Source: an uncultured Blautia sp. (GTDB lineage: Bacteria; Bacillota; Clostridia; Lachnospirales; Lachnospiraceae). Taken from it: DNA of 11,374 nt. Where the stretch lies: assembly GCA_934358405.1 (NCBI GenBank), contig CAKRKL010000067.1, forward strand, positions 1 through 11,374, read 5' to 3'. The first letter of the stretch is position 1. Each line of letters opens with the position of its first letter. Under the pieces are notes generated by a model. The model was not told where the DNA came from, did no database searches, and saw only the letters and a list, made by a program, of their open reading frames with translations. The translations under genes were made by a program, and so were the position numbers. Shown here one piece after another: positions 1-8,032 of this stretch.

Positions 1-242
1 GTAATTTTGTTTGAGAATTCTCCTTATACACTCCTGCAGAAAAATATATTTTTCAAGTGCTTACTTGACTATATCATCAATTTTTTGGTAAGTACATATA
101 ATTTCCTTCTATCTTTCTTTGTTTTTCTTCTATTTTGCATAATTTTTTGTATGTTTTTCCTTCTATTTTTGTTCATTTATCACATTATCATGTTATCATT
201 TTACTATAATAAACTGATAATTTGTACATATTATCGAATAAC
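1..242. other. AT-rich intergenic left edge with small dyads, no gene seen
   Basis: No convincing gene is seen in this very AT-rich stretch. It holds three perfect small dyads close together: GAGAATTCTC (13-22), GAAAAATATATTTTTC (39-54), and TCAAGT-GCTT-ACTTGA (53-68). A pyrimidine-rich motif containing TTCTAT recurs at 107-112, 128-133 and 161-166. These may belong to the control region of a gene outside the window on the left, but no start codon or clear promoter can be assigned. A weak open frame crosses the region (7-264); it is low-complexity, starts at TTG, lacks a ribosome site and runs into the terminator at 243-282, so it is not called. Confidence 0.5.
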
Positions 243-282
243 AAAAATAATCCGTCCCGGTTAGGTTCCCGGAACGGATTAT
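243..282 (-). terminator. Rho-independent terminator of the GGDEF/EAL gene
   Basis: On the minus strand, ATAATCCGT pairs with ACGGATTAT (9 bp). Inside that come a U-G wobble and a CCGG/CCGG pairing, giving about 14 bp around an 8-base loop. A run of five T follows on the minus strand (plus-strand A at 243-247). It starts about 14 bases after the stop codon of the GGDEF/EAL gene. The plus-strand side also ends in TTTT, so it may act in both directions. Confidence 0.9.
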
Positions 283-295
283 CATTTTCTATGCT

Positions 296-3200
296 TTATT
301 TTTCTACAAACGTCTTCACAAATTCTTCATACGGGCAAGGTCTTCCCCAGAAAAATCCCTGACTGAAGTTTGGACGAAGCTTTTGGATCTTTGCCCATTC
401 TGCTTCATTCTCCACACCTTCTATACAAAGCTTCAGACCTAAATTGTGGATCATACTGCAGAACTGATTCAGAAGATAATATTCTCCCTCATCTGCCACT
501 GCACTTGCGGTAAAGGAACGGTCGATTTTGATGATTGCCGGACCCAGCTCACTGAGGTAATGGAAGTTCGAATATCCGGTTCCAAAATCGTCCAGAGCCA
601 GCTTGATATTCATACGTTTCAATTCCGTAAGGAAATGCTTCTCATTTATATTCTGCTCCAGAAGGTCACTCTCTGTCAGCTCAACAATAAGCGCATCCGT
701 CGGAAGCTTCGCTTTCTCCAAAGCTGCAATCACATCTAAAATTGCATCCGACTTGGAAATCTGCGCCTGGGAAATATTAATACTGATCCGAAATTCCGAA
801 AACAGTTTTCTGATCTGGCTGCATTTTTCCATTGCCTCTTCCATCATCCAGCGTCCTGCCGGAATAATAAGGCCAGTTTCTTCCAGAATCGGAATAAATT
901 CCACAGGTGATACTATTCCGAATTTCTCCGAAGTAAAACGCATCAGTGCTTCCGCGCCATAGAGCTTTCCGGTTTCCGACTTAAACACAGGCTGATAAAA
1001 TGCTGTAAATCCCTTAAAATCATTTATCACCGCATTTCTCAGTTCCTGTATAAGCTCGCTTTTTCGAAGGAACTGCTGATATTCCTTTTCTTTGAATACA
1101 TAACAGCGATTTCTTCCGCGTGTCTTCGCTTCATTCAGTGAAAAATCCGTTAGCTTCATAGCATCTGAATACCCTACCTCATCCATTGCGTGCAGCGGCA
1201 GGATTCCTCCTGAGACAGTAAACATTACCACATAGTCATTATCCTTAATAAACCGGTCAATAGCATCTCTCACCCGATCATAAAGCAGCTTTATCTCCAT
1301 GACATTTTTTGAAGAACGATCCAATATCATAAATTCATCGGAAAACAATCTGTATACTGTCTGGTTCTCTGACATGCACTCTGAAATACAGGCTGCTGTT
1401 TCCCGCAATACCAGATCCCCATACTCCCATCCCTGTTTCTCATTAATTTCCTTAAAATGATCAATTCCGAGGCGAAGCAGATATCCGCTTTCAAATGGCG
1501 GCTCCAGCTTTTTCAGATATTCCTTCAGCCCTGTTTCCCCCAGAAGTCCGCTGATATTGTCTGCCTTCTGCCGCATTCCGATCTCGTTGATGCATCCAGC
1601 AATATACAGCGGTTTCTTATTTTCATCCCGCACAATATAGCCTCTGCAGTTGACCCAGACTGGTTTTCTTTTCAGATCCAGCCATCGGTATTCCATGTTG
1701 TGGAAACAGCGATCTGTACTCAGAAGTTCCTCAAATTCCGCCTCCAAAAGAGGATAATCCGGTCTATATACAAACTCCTTGTGATTTTCCATCACATTGT
1801 GAAAAGCATTTTCCCCGATACAGAAGCGCTCCAGTGCCTGCGGTGCAATATAATAAAAATCCGTTCTGAAATCAATCATATAAAGATAGTCATCTGTACT
1901 TGGGCTGATCAGATCAATAATCCTGCAAAGCTCCTCTGGCAGAATATCCCGATATTCTTTTTCAAGAAAAAGCTTCCGTGCCCCTTCCGCTGTCAGGTTC
2001 TCTTCTGGCATACAATTTTCCAGATCAGAAGCTGCCGGATTTTGGCTTGCATGATTCAGCTTTTTCCTTCGCTTACACCGATAGAGCATGATATCGCTTC
2101 GCTTTACAATATCCTGAAAAGTATTGTCCTCATCTGGCAGATAATAGGCATATCCTGCAGATACACTTAACGGGTAGGTAACCTTTTTCGCCGCTTCCTC
2201 CAGCAATATATACAGGCGCTTGATACGGTCAGCAATCAGGTATTTCTCATCCTGGTGGTACACATAAGCAAACTCATCTCCCCCAATTCGGAAACAGTTT
2301 TCTTCCTCTTTAAAAATCTGGCGAATGCATTGGCTGCACAGCCTAAGCGCCTCATCGCCTTTCTCATGCCCGAAAGTATCATTGATCACCTTCAGATTAT
2401 CCAGATCAAACAATACAACTCCCGTTTCCTGCAGCTGCGCTGCCTGCTCTTCCAGCTGCTGGATAGTCCGTTCATAAGCATTTCGGTTCATGACATTCGT
2501 CAGCATATCTGTATTAGCAATTTTCTGCAGATACAAAAGTCTTTGTTCCTGAATATACTGGTCATAATAGCGAGACACCTGCAGCCAGCACAAGGCAATG
2601 ATAAATCCCAGCGTTCCAAGGGGGAGAAATATGGATGTCGTCTGAAACTGTCTTACATAATACAGAATCATTTCTGCAACACCAAAACTCAATATGATAT
2701 ACAGAGGATACCGGAACTCTTTCGCCTCTATATTATTCTCCACTTTTGCTTCGTAATGAATCAGCGCGAACGTATAAATAACGTTGCCAGCCATCAGCAC
2801 ATGGGTTACCGGAAGAATCTGGAAAATGTCTACAATTCCAATGCACTGCAGAAGCACAGCCACTGCCATATTCAACAGATAAAGCATTGGAAAGCACAAC
2901 GCTGCCTTGCGGTATTTGCTCTGACAGATATCATATACAAGAAAATTAAACGGTACCGGAAACAGGAAAAAAGTAAAGAAATCTACAAAATATAAGGTTC
3001 TTCCATCTGGGATCAAAAACTGTATAAAGCCGCACTGCTGCAAGGACCACAAAGCAATCAGCAGGGAAAAGATTCCAAGATTTAAAAAGATTTCATTTTT
3101 ACCTTCTGTTTTCTGTTCTCTTTTGTTTTTAAGCGTGGCAAAATACAAAAGCACACTGATCAAGCCTGCAAATAAGATTCCACAGCTGATAATAAAAATT

Positions 3201-3673
3201 GGCAGACTGCTGCTGAGGATTTTCAGAATACAGTCACCTCTTGTTCCCAGAAAAAGAACCATTTCATTTCCATAATATCCGGGATATGTGGGTAGAAGCC
3301 GTACTACCAGAGTCTTCCCTGCACTGTTTTGTGGAATGTCTACAATGTGCCAGCAGGAACCTGGTGATTTCATAAACTTCGGAGCATTAGCCTCATTTCC
3401 GTACTGATAGATCAGTTCCCCGTCTAACAGAATCTCCACTGCAGTATGGGTAGTTTTAAACAAAAGTGCCCTGGGAATGTCAAACGCTTCTGGAAGAACA
3501 AGATTTTGCGTCTTAATATCATCCTCTGTTTTTTCTTCTGTCTCAAGCCTTACCGTATTATCAAAAGCCAGACTTTCTCTATCTGTACTTCGCGCAAAAA
3601 TCCACCCGGAAAATGCCACTGCAAACACCCCAAATGCGATCAGCGCGAGCCATAATTTCTTCTCTATTTTCAT
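296..3673 (-). CDS. Membrane sensor GGDEF-PAS-GGDEF(degenerate)-EAL c-di-GMP protein
   Basis: Predicted dual c-di-GMP enzyme of 1125 residues. A signal-anchor helix (about 8-27) is followed by an extracellular, mostly beta, domain (28-155) and then about seven TM helices (156-370). GGDEF domain 1 (about 384-540) keeps an intact GGDEF motif at 464-468, so diguanylate cyclase activity is expected. The inhibitory RxxD site is absent, with KEEE at that place. A PAS-like domain spans about 590-700. A second GGDEF domain (about 706-860) is degenerate, reading FSDEF at 777-781, and is probably regulatory. The EAL domain (about 875-1125) keeps E908, N966, E998, D1028, D1029, K1049 and E1085, the expected phosphodiesterase residues. 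The ATG at 3673 is chosen because AAGGAG lies 4 bases upstream (3678-3683); the in-frame GTG at 3697 lacks such a site. The extracellular domain resembles ligand-sensing domains of Lachnospiraceae GGDEF proteins, and its ligand is unknown. The protein has its own promoter (3713-3741) and terminator. Domain calls are firm; net activity is inferred. Confidence 0.95.
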   Translation of the reverse strand: MKIEKKLWLALIAFGVFAVAFSGWIFARSTDRESLAFDNTVRLETEEKTEDDIKTQNLVLPEAFDIPRALLFKTTHTAVEILLDGELIYQYGNEANAPKFMKSPGSCWHIVDIPQNSAGKTLVVRLLPTYPGYYGNEMVLFLGTRGDCILKILSSSLPIFIISCGILFAGLISVLLYFATLKNKREQKTEGKNEIFLNLGIFSLLIALWSLQQCGFIQFLIPDGRTLYFVDFFTFFLFPVPFNFLVYDICQSKYRKAALCFPMLYLLNMAVAVLLQCIGIVDIFQILPVTHVLMAGNVIYTFALIHYEAKVENNIEAKEFRYPLYIILSFGVAEMILYYVRQFQTTSIFLPLGTLGFIIALCWLQVSRYYDQYIQEQRLLYLQKIANTDMLTNVMNRNAYERTIQQLEEQAAQLQETGVVLFDLDNLKVINDTFGHEKGDEALRLCSQCIRQIFKEEENCFRIGGDEFAYVYHQDEKYLIADRIKRLYILLEEAAKKVTYPLSVSAGYAYYLPDEDNTFQDIVKRSDIMLYRCKRRKKLNHASQNPAASDLENCMPEENLTAEGARKLFLEKEYRDILPEELCRIIDLISPSTDDYLYMIDFRTDFYYIAPQALERFCIGENAFHNVMENHKEFVYRPDYPLLEAEFEELLSTDRCFHNMEYRWLDLKRKPVWVNCRGYIVRDENKKPLYIAGCINEIGMRQKADNISGLLGETGLKEYLKKLEPPFESGYLLRLGIDHFKEINEKQGWEYGDLVLRETAACISECMSENQTVYRLFSDEFMILDRSSKNVMEIKLLYDRVRDAIDRFIKDNDYVVMFTVSGGILPLHAMDEVGYSDAMKLTDFSLNEAKTRGRNRCYVFKEKEYQQFLRKSELIQELRNAVINDFKGFTAFYQPVFKSETGKLYGAEALMRFTSEKFGIVSPVEFIPILEETGLIIPAGRWMMEEAMEKCSQIRKLFSEFRISINISQAQISKSDAILDVIAALEKAKLPTDALIVELTESDLLEQNINEKHFLTELKRMNIKLALDDFGTGYSNFHYLSELGPAIIKIDRSFTASAVADEGEYYLLNQFCSMIHNLGLKLCIEGVENEAEWAKIQKLRPNFSQGFFWGRPCPYEEFVKTFVEK

Positions 3674-3677
3674 AGCT

Positions 3678-3683
3678 CTCCTT
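3678..3683 (-). promoter_or_regulatory. Ribosome binding site that fixes the GGDEF/EAL start
   Basis: The minus strand reads AAGGAG, then AGCT, then ATG. This site lies inside the extra eight codons that would be added by starting at the GTG at 3697, so it supports the ATG at 3673. Confidence 0.8.
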
Positions 3684-3712
3684 CGTGTTAATTGCACATG
3701 CTAACTATAATT

Positions 3713-3741
3713 AGAATAACAAAGATAACAATGTTTTTCAA
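3713..3741 (-). promoter_or_regulatory. Putative sigma-A-type promoter of the GGDEF/EAL gene
   Basis: On the minus strand, TTGAAA (3736-3741) and TATTCT (3713-3718) are separated by 17 bases. The predicted transcript start is near 3706, giving a leader of about 33 bases that holds the ribosome site. An overlapping alternative pairs TTGTTA with TATAGT at 16 bases. No terminator is obvious between the esterase and this gene, so some readthrough from upstream is also possible. Confidence 0.45.
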
Positions 3742-3772
3742 GTACAGCCAAATTTTTTTGAGGAGTTTCAGG

Positions 3773-3786
3773 GTGAAAATTTTCAC
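3773..3786. repeat. 14-bp perfect palindrome at the end of the esterase gene
   Basis: GTGAAAATTTTCAC is a perfect palindrome whose last base is shared with the esterase stop codon (TAG, minus strand, 3788-3786). An extra TTTCA arm just to its left makes a second small dyad, TTTCA-GGG-TGAAA. No T-tract follows on the minus strand, so it is not a typical terminator. It lies about 70-80 bases upstream of the inferred GGDEF/EAL transcript start and could be an operator, but this is weak. Confidence 0.3.
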
Positions 3787-4844
3787 TACTTTCGGAAAAA
3801 TACCAGCAAAGAATTATACAAATCTGCAATCCAGCAGTTATAGGCATGTCCGCCACCAGGAAATACTACCCAGGCTACATTTTTATCCAGAGAAAAACGA
3901 TCCGGCATTTTTTCCAGCACTTCATTCAGAAATTCTTCGTGATTTTCCAGGGAAAAATCCTCGGTTCCATTTCCGTTGTACCAATACTTAAAATCACAAT
4001 TCTTGTATTCCTCTGACTCCAGAATGTCCTTAAACGCTTCCACATCTGCCCATGCACCGGAGTAAGAGCCAATATAAGCAAACAAATCAGCGCAATGCAT
4101 CATTCCGGAATTCACTGTTGTCTTTGATCCCCTTGACAGTCCTGCGAATCCTCGGTGATCTCTTGTCTTTTGAAGCTTCGCCTCGCTTACATCTTTTCCT
4201 GCATAAGTGGAATAGGTGGACTCAATCAGGGGTATAATATCGTTTCTCAGTTCCTTCCAGAAATACATAGGCCACTGGTCTGCATAAGGATCCTTCTCAT
4301 TATTAAACAGCTCCATTGGATCCATTTTCCGGTATCCCATCTCTTCTGTTGGTGAATAGTACGTTGGGGAAACCACAATCACAGGTTCACACTCTCCTGC
4401 TTCTATCATATTGTCCAGCATATTGCAGGTCACCTTTCCGGTGGAACTATCTCCGATCCAGTAATCCTCGAAGCCTCCGGTTCCATGAAGCAGATAAAGT
4501 ATGTCATATTCCTGATTTTCATCATATCCGTATGGAAGATATACATTCACAGATTTCTCAAGCATAATATTGCTTTCTCCTGTGACCGCCTCCAGTGCAT
4601 AGGAATGACAGGTATATGTCAATGTTTCGACTATCCCCTGTTCCTTACATTCTTCCGCATATGAAGGATTCAACGGAAGACTTGTAACAAAGCCTCCTAC
4701 ACCCGGATTTACAGTACTTTCCTTTGCACAGTCCTGCTCCCAGACAGTGCTTTCCTCTGCAGTATCCTGTGCCAGAACAGTGCTTCCCCCTGCAAAAAGA
4801 AGCAGAAAAAACAGAGAATGTCTTAATAGTTTCTTTGTCTTCAT
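3786..4844 (-). CDS. Secreted alpha/beta-hydrolase esterase (esterase D / feruloyl or acetyl esterase type)
   Basis: A 352-residue serine esterase of the PF00756 type, which also includes XynZ-like feruloyl esterases and acetyl-xylan esterases. The signal peptide is residues 1-25, with a basic start, a hydrophobic FFLLLF core and cleavage expected after VLA. The oxyanion segment YLLHGTGG is at 117-124 and the nucleophile motif GLSRG at 235-239, with Ser237. A likely acid, Asp296, follows GNGTE, and His333 lies in GGHAYNCW, so the triad looks complete. The ATG at 4844 is chosen because AAAGGA lies 5 bases upstream and the signal peptide starts there; a longer frame to 4904 would place 20 residues ahead of the signal. 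The first mature residues form an 11-residue repeat. The gene lies 62 bases after the permuted GH3 gene with no clear promoter between, so it probably shares that transcript. It likely removes acyl groups from sugars or hydroxycinnamate from plant polymers outside the cell; the exact substrate is not visible. Confidence 0.9.
   Translation of the reverse strand: MKTKKLLRHSLFFLLLFAGGSTVLAQDTAEESTVWEQDCAKESTVNPGVGGFVTSLPLNPSYAEECKEQGIVETLTYTCHSYALEAVTGESNIMLEKSVNVYLPYGYDENQEYDILYLLHGTGGFEDYWIGDSSTGKVTCNMLDNMIEAGECEPVIVVSPTYYSPTEEMGYRKMDPMELFNNEKDPYADQWPMYFWKELRNDIIPLIESTYSTYAGKDVSEAKLQKTRDHRGFAGLSRGSKTTVNSGMMHCADLFAYIGSYSGAWADVEAFKDILESEEYKNCDFKYWYNGNGTEDFSLENHEEFLNEVLEKMPDRFSLDKNVAWVVFPGGGHAYNCWIADLYNSLLVFFRK
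4710..4784 (-). repeat. 33-bp tandem repeat, about 2.3 copies, in the esterase N-terminus
   Basis: The motif ACAGT(A/G)CTT recurs on the plus strand at exact 33-base steps, starting at 4711, 4744 and 4777. It encodes STVLAQDTAEE, STVWEQDCAKE, then STV (residues 21-45), with pattern STVxxQDxAxE. The array begins at the signal-peptide cleavage region, so it is the start of the mature protein. Period and position match the longer array in the upstream secreted GH3 gene, although the sequence differs. Confidence 0.75.
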
Positions 4845-4849
4845 ATGTT

Positions 4850-4855
4850 TCCTTT
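4850..4855 (-). promoter_or_regulatory. Ribosome binding site that fixes the esterase start
   Basis: AAAGGA on the minus strand is followed by AACAT and ATG at 4844. It lies within the 20 codons of the longer open frame and directly precedes the signal-peptide start, supporting the shorter protein. Only two bases separate it from the T-run of the upstream hairpin. Confidence 0.75.
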
Positions 4856-4857
4856 CC

Positions 4858-4890
4858 AAAAGAGGCCAGCGCATTATCTGCGCCAGCCTC
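4858..4890 (-). terminator. Terminator-like or attenuating hairpin between permuted GH3 and esterase
   Basis: On the minus strand, GAGGCTGGCGCA pairs with TGCGCTGGCCTC over 12 bp, including two adjacent U-G wobbles, with a 5-base loop and then TTTT (plus-strand A 4858-4861). It begins 16 bases after the GH3 stop codon. The T-run is short and ends against the esterase ribosome site. Because no promoter is seen between it and the esterase, partial termination, or an RNA processing/stability role that sets the enzyme-to-esterase ratio, is more likely than full termination. Confidence 0.65.
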
Positions 4891-4906
4891 TCATTATAAA
4901 TCAATC

Positions 4907-7900
4907 TTATTTCGCAGCGTTTTCAGCTCCTGCTACTTTCATTTTCTTTCTCTTAAGAAGTGCACGTACCAGTACAAGAATTGCAATCACGCCGATTACA
5001 ACACCAGCTGTTACATTGACTTTCATGAAGAGCTTATCCATATTGGATTTTCCGCCAACCGGATTCTCATCTCCTGCATATGCACCACTGTTTACAATTG
5101 TATACATGATGTTTTTGCATGCGTTGCGCATTGCCAGTGTTCCTGTTGCGCTCTGATTCGGGAACTGATTGGATGCTGCATTGCCATATCCAAGCATCAG
5201 GTCATTTCCGTTTCTTACACAGTTCTCGGAAATCATGTATCCATAGGATCCGTCATAGTCTGTGATTGCCATGCCGCGGAAGCCCCACTCATCACGAAGA
5301 ACGGTCTGAAGCAGGTCAGAGTTTGCACAAGCCGGAACGCTTCCAAGCCAGTTATAAGATGTCATCACAGCCATAGAGCCGCCCTCTAAGCCTTTAATAC
5401 AAATTTCAAACGGTTTCAGGTAGATTTCTCTCATTGCCTGCTCAGAAACAAAGGTAAGCAGGAAGGATTCACGGTTTGTCTCCTGATCGTTTACTGCGAA
5501 GTGCTTAACATATGGGTATACACCCTTGCTTACTGCACCATTTACTTGGTTCATAGCCAGATATCCGGCAAGTACGCCGTCCTCTGAATAATACTCGAAG
5601 TTACGTCCTGCAAATGCGGAACGATGTGTGTTCATAGCAGGTCCGTACCATCCATAGTTCTTAACATCTGAGAACTCCTGACCCATAGATTCTCCAACCT
5701 CACGGGCAAGCTCTTTGTTCCAGGTCTGTGCAAGCAGTACCTCAGTCGGATAAGAAGTACCATAGGTCTTAGTTACGAAGTTGTTCAGACCGGCAGGTCC
5801 GTCACAGTCAGATGTTGCGATCTTTCCAACAGATGTAACCTCTGCGGTCTGCCATCCACCAACATTGATCATGGTAGCCATATCTTCGTAAGTAAGCTGA
5901 TCGAGAAGCTCATCCCATTTTGCGTCATCATAATCCACGCCTCTCAGGTCGAAGAGGGTAAGACCATTGTCAGCGCCAAGAGTCGGCATCTTATCATCTG
6001 CGTTGTCATATTTGGTGCTGTCATAAATACCAAATGTGTTTGCTTCTACTTCTGCGCGAAGCTCATCAGACATCTGTGCTGCTTCTGCTGTAGGTGCTGC
6101 CCAGGAAGCTCCGGCATTCTTGAAGCCGTCTGCTCTGGAAAGCTGGATGAAGTCACCCTGTGTATAATCTTCAAATACGTTTACCGGAGCAGTCTTGTCT
6201 GTAGAACGTCCCTCTGTGCTGTAATCGATGTCCTCGTCTACTGTAAAGGTTTCTTCTGCAATTACAGTATGGGAATCAGAACGAACAGAAATTGTATATT
6301 CGCCTGCCTCCAGGATATATCCGCCGCCAGCTACTTTGATCTCGTCAGAATCATAGGAAGCCATATCCTCTTTTGCAATCTCAAAGGAAAGTGTCTGAGA
6401 TTTTCCCGGCTCCAGTGTTTCTGTTTTCTCAAACTGAACAAGGTTTACAGATGCTTTTTCAATACCGCCGTTTGTGTAAGGAGGAGTATAGTAAACTTCT
6501 ACTACATCTTTTCCGGCAACATCGCCTGTATTGGTTACTTCAACATCAAAGGAAACGGTATCTCCATTGTCCTTGAAGTTTGTCATTGTCTTATCAAAGG
6601 TTGTGTAGCTTAAACCATATCCAAATGGATACTGTACGCTGCTTTCGTAGTCGATCAGACCTTCCTCGGCAGCTGTTTCATAGAATTTATAACCAACATA
6701 AATTCCCTCTACATAATTTACGAAAGAAACATTTCCCTTGTAGGAAGAATCTGCTGCAAGTGCCTGTGCTTTCAGATCATCTACGTTTGTGTATGGGAAG
6801 TTTCCGATATTGTTAATGTAGTGTGTGGAAAGCAGATTCTTAACATAAGTGTCTGCTGTTTTTCCGGATGGGTTTACAGTACCGTTCAGGATTTCACCAA
6901 GTGCTGTGAAACCAGTCTCTCCAGCTCCAGGAGCAAGGATAACAGATTTGATCTGCTCATAGTTATCAACCCAGCCAAGCTCCATTGTATTGTTTGCATT
7001 GATTACAACGATTACATTGTCAAATTCGGAGCAAACCTTTTCAATCAGCTGTTCTTCTGTTACAGAAGGCTCCAGATAAGACTCGCCCTCTTCGAAATCA
7101 TCATAAGAACCGTTGTTTGTATAGGTTGCATTCATGTAACGCCAGTTTGCAGGTGCATTGGAGGTTGCAAGTCCCTGATTGTAAGTGCCGTTGATAACAG
7201 CGCTCATGTTGGTAGGAAGGTCTGCACCCTCACCGCCAGGACGTCCAAGTACAACCATTGCGGTATCAGAGAAGTCTTTTGCTTCGTTCATGATATCGTC
7301 TGTGTAATGCTTCATATTTGGCTCCGGCAGTGACCAGTCCTGAGCGGACATGGAAATAGTCGGACGCTCTGCACAGTATTCTGTGTACATATTGGAAAGT
7401 GTTTCATTTGTTTTATAGCCTGCATCCTGAAGAGACTGCAGAATGCTCACGTTTCCATCAGAATGAGATCCGGCAGAACCGGTTCCGCCATAGATCGGGC
7501 AGGTGGAATCCCAGCCAAATACATTCAGGTTTGTTACATCAGAAGATAACGGAAGAAGACCATCGTTCTTTACAAGAACCATACCTTCTTCTCCTACTTT
7601 TTCAATTGTGTCTTTGCTCTGCTGGATTGTCTCCTCAGAGAATTCTGCTTTTGATGCATTCAGGAAACCTGAAACGTTTGCATACATCGGACCATAGCAA
7701 ATGGAATTCACAATGATCAGGATAGCAGTAAGAAATGCCATGAATGCTTCAAGACGAACTGCACAGCGAAATCCCTTTTTCGCAAAGTGAGCAAGGAACA
7801 TCACAGCTACCAATACAACAACTGCGGCAATAATTGCATAAATATAGCCTTCCAGCTGTGTAAGGTAAGAGATGAGATCCGCTTCACTGACACCGAGATT

Positions 7901-7942
7901 GTACAGGGTTGGTCCAAGAAGCTTTACTAATAAATCAACCAT
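4907..7942 (-). CDS. Membrane-anchored GH3 beta-glucosidase-like enzyme, circularly permuted
   Basis: This 1011-residue GH3 glycosidase has its domains in the order GH3_C (about 105-450), FnIII-like (about 465-560), GH3_N (about 668-925); usual GH3 enzymes run N, C, FnIII. The GH3_N part carries SDCDGPAG (711-718), GRNFEYYSED (779-788), KHFAVNDQETNR (813-824) and AITDYDG, where Asp895 is the expected nucleophile. The likely acid/base is Glu238 in GRPGGEGAD, matching the RxSGEGxD pattern of GH3_C. GYGLSYT (441-447) marks the usual end of GH3_C. TM helices lie at about 33-53, 65-84 and 977-993. Positive loops (KKGFRCAVR and KRKKMK) put the catalytic part outside the cell. AAGGAGGAG at 7947-7955 fixes the start. 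Such reversed order is known in rumen beta-glucosidases of Butyrivibrio and Ruminococcus. It likely releases glucose or a related sugar from oligosaccharides at the cell surface; the sugar is not certain. Confidence 0.93.
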   Translation of the reverse strand: MVDLLVKLLGPTLYNLGVSEADLISYLTQLEGYIYAIIAAVVVLVAVMFLAHFAKKGFRCAVRLEAFMAFLTAILIIVNSICYGPMYANVSGFLNASKAEFSEETIQQSKDTIEKVGEEGMVLVKNDGLLPLSSDVTNLNVFGWDSTCPIYGGTGSAGSHSDGNVSILQSLQDAGYKTNETLSNMYTEYCAERPTISMSAQDWSLPEPNMKHYTDDIMNEAKDFSDTAMVVLGRPGGEGADLPTNMSAVINGTYNQGLATSNAPANWRYMNATYTNNGSYDDFEEGESYLEPSVTEEQLIEKVCSEFDNVIVVINANNTMELGWVDNYEQIKSVILAPGAGETGFTALGEILNGTVNPSGKTADTYVKNLLSTHYINNIGNFPYTNVDDLKAQALAADSSYKGNVSFVNYVEGIYVGYKFYETAAEEGLIDYESSVQYPFGYGLSYTTFDKTMTNFKDNGDTVSFDVEVTNTGDVAGKDVVEVYYTPPYTNGGIEKASVNLVQFEKTETLEPGKSQTLSFEIAKEDMASYDSDEIKVAGGGYILEAGEYTISVRSDSHTVIAEETFTVDEDIDYSTEGRSTDKTAPVNVFEDYTQGDFIQLSRADGFKNAGASWAAPTAEAAQMSDELRAEVEANTFGIYDSTKYDNADDKMPTLGADNGLTLFDLRGVDYDDAKWDELLDQLTYEDMATMINVGGWQTAEVTSVGKIATSDCDGPAGLNNFVTKTYGTSYPTEVLLAQTWNKELAREVGESMGQEFSDVKNYGWYGPAMNTHRSAFAGRNFEYYSEDGVLAGYLAMNQVNGAVSKGVYPYVKHFAVNDQETNRESFLLTFVSEQAMREIYLKPFEICIKGLEGGSMAVMTSYNWLGSVPACANSDLLQTVLRDEWGFRGMAITDYDGSYGYMISENCVRNGNDLMLGYGNAASNQFPNQSATGTLAMRNACKNIMYTIVNSGAYAGDENPVGGKSNMDKLFMKVNVTAGVVIGVIAILVLVRALLKRKKMKVAGAENAAK

Positions 7943-7970
7943 TTTTCTCCTCCTTCATTTTATCCACGCG

Positions 7971-7986
7971 GCCATAAAAATATGGC
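7971..7986 (-). promoter_or_regulatory. Small hairpin in the 5' leader of the permuted GH3 gene
   Basis: GCCATA-AAAA-TATGGC is a perfect 6-bp stem with a 4-base loop, midway between the inferred transcript start (about 8026) and the ribosome site. It could be a leader hairpin or a small operator. No known riboswitch is recognised in this leader of about 84 bases. Confidence 0.4.
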
Positions 7987-8032
7987 TCATTGGCGGTTGT
8001 TACTTTTAACTTAAATTTTACCATAAATTCGT

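Noticed and set aside
7..264. Plus-strand open frame for a Phe/Ile/Leu-rich 85-residue peptide
   Set aside because: It starts at TTG with no ribosome site, is low-complexity AT-rich translation, and ends inside a terminator hairpin.
1457..2995. Plus-strand open frames opposite the GGDEF/EAL gene
   Set aside because: They are antisense shadows without ribosome sites or recognisable domains.
3674..3697. GTG start adding eight residues to the GGDEF/EAL protein
   Set aside because: The AAGGAG site lies within that extension and fits the ATG at 3673; the extension would also precede the signal-anchor.
4845..4904. ATG at 4904 adding 20 residues to the esterase
   Set aside because: It would be translated from the terminator-like hairpin and put a non-signal stretch before a clear signal peptide; AAAGGA supports 4844.
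7943..8026. Riboswitch in the leader of the permuted GH3 gene
   Set aside because: Only one 6-bp hairpin is visible; no known riboswitch core or terminator/antiterminator pair is seen.
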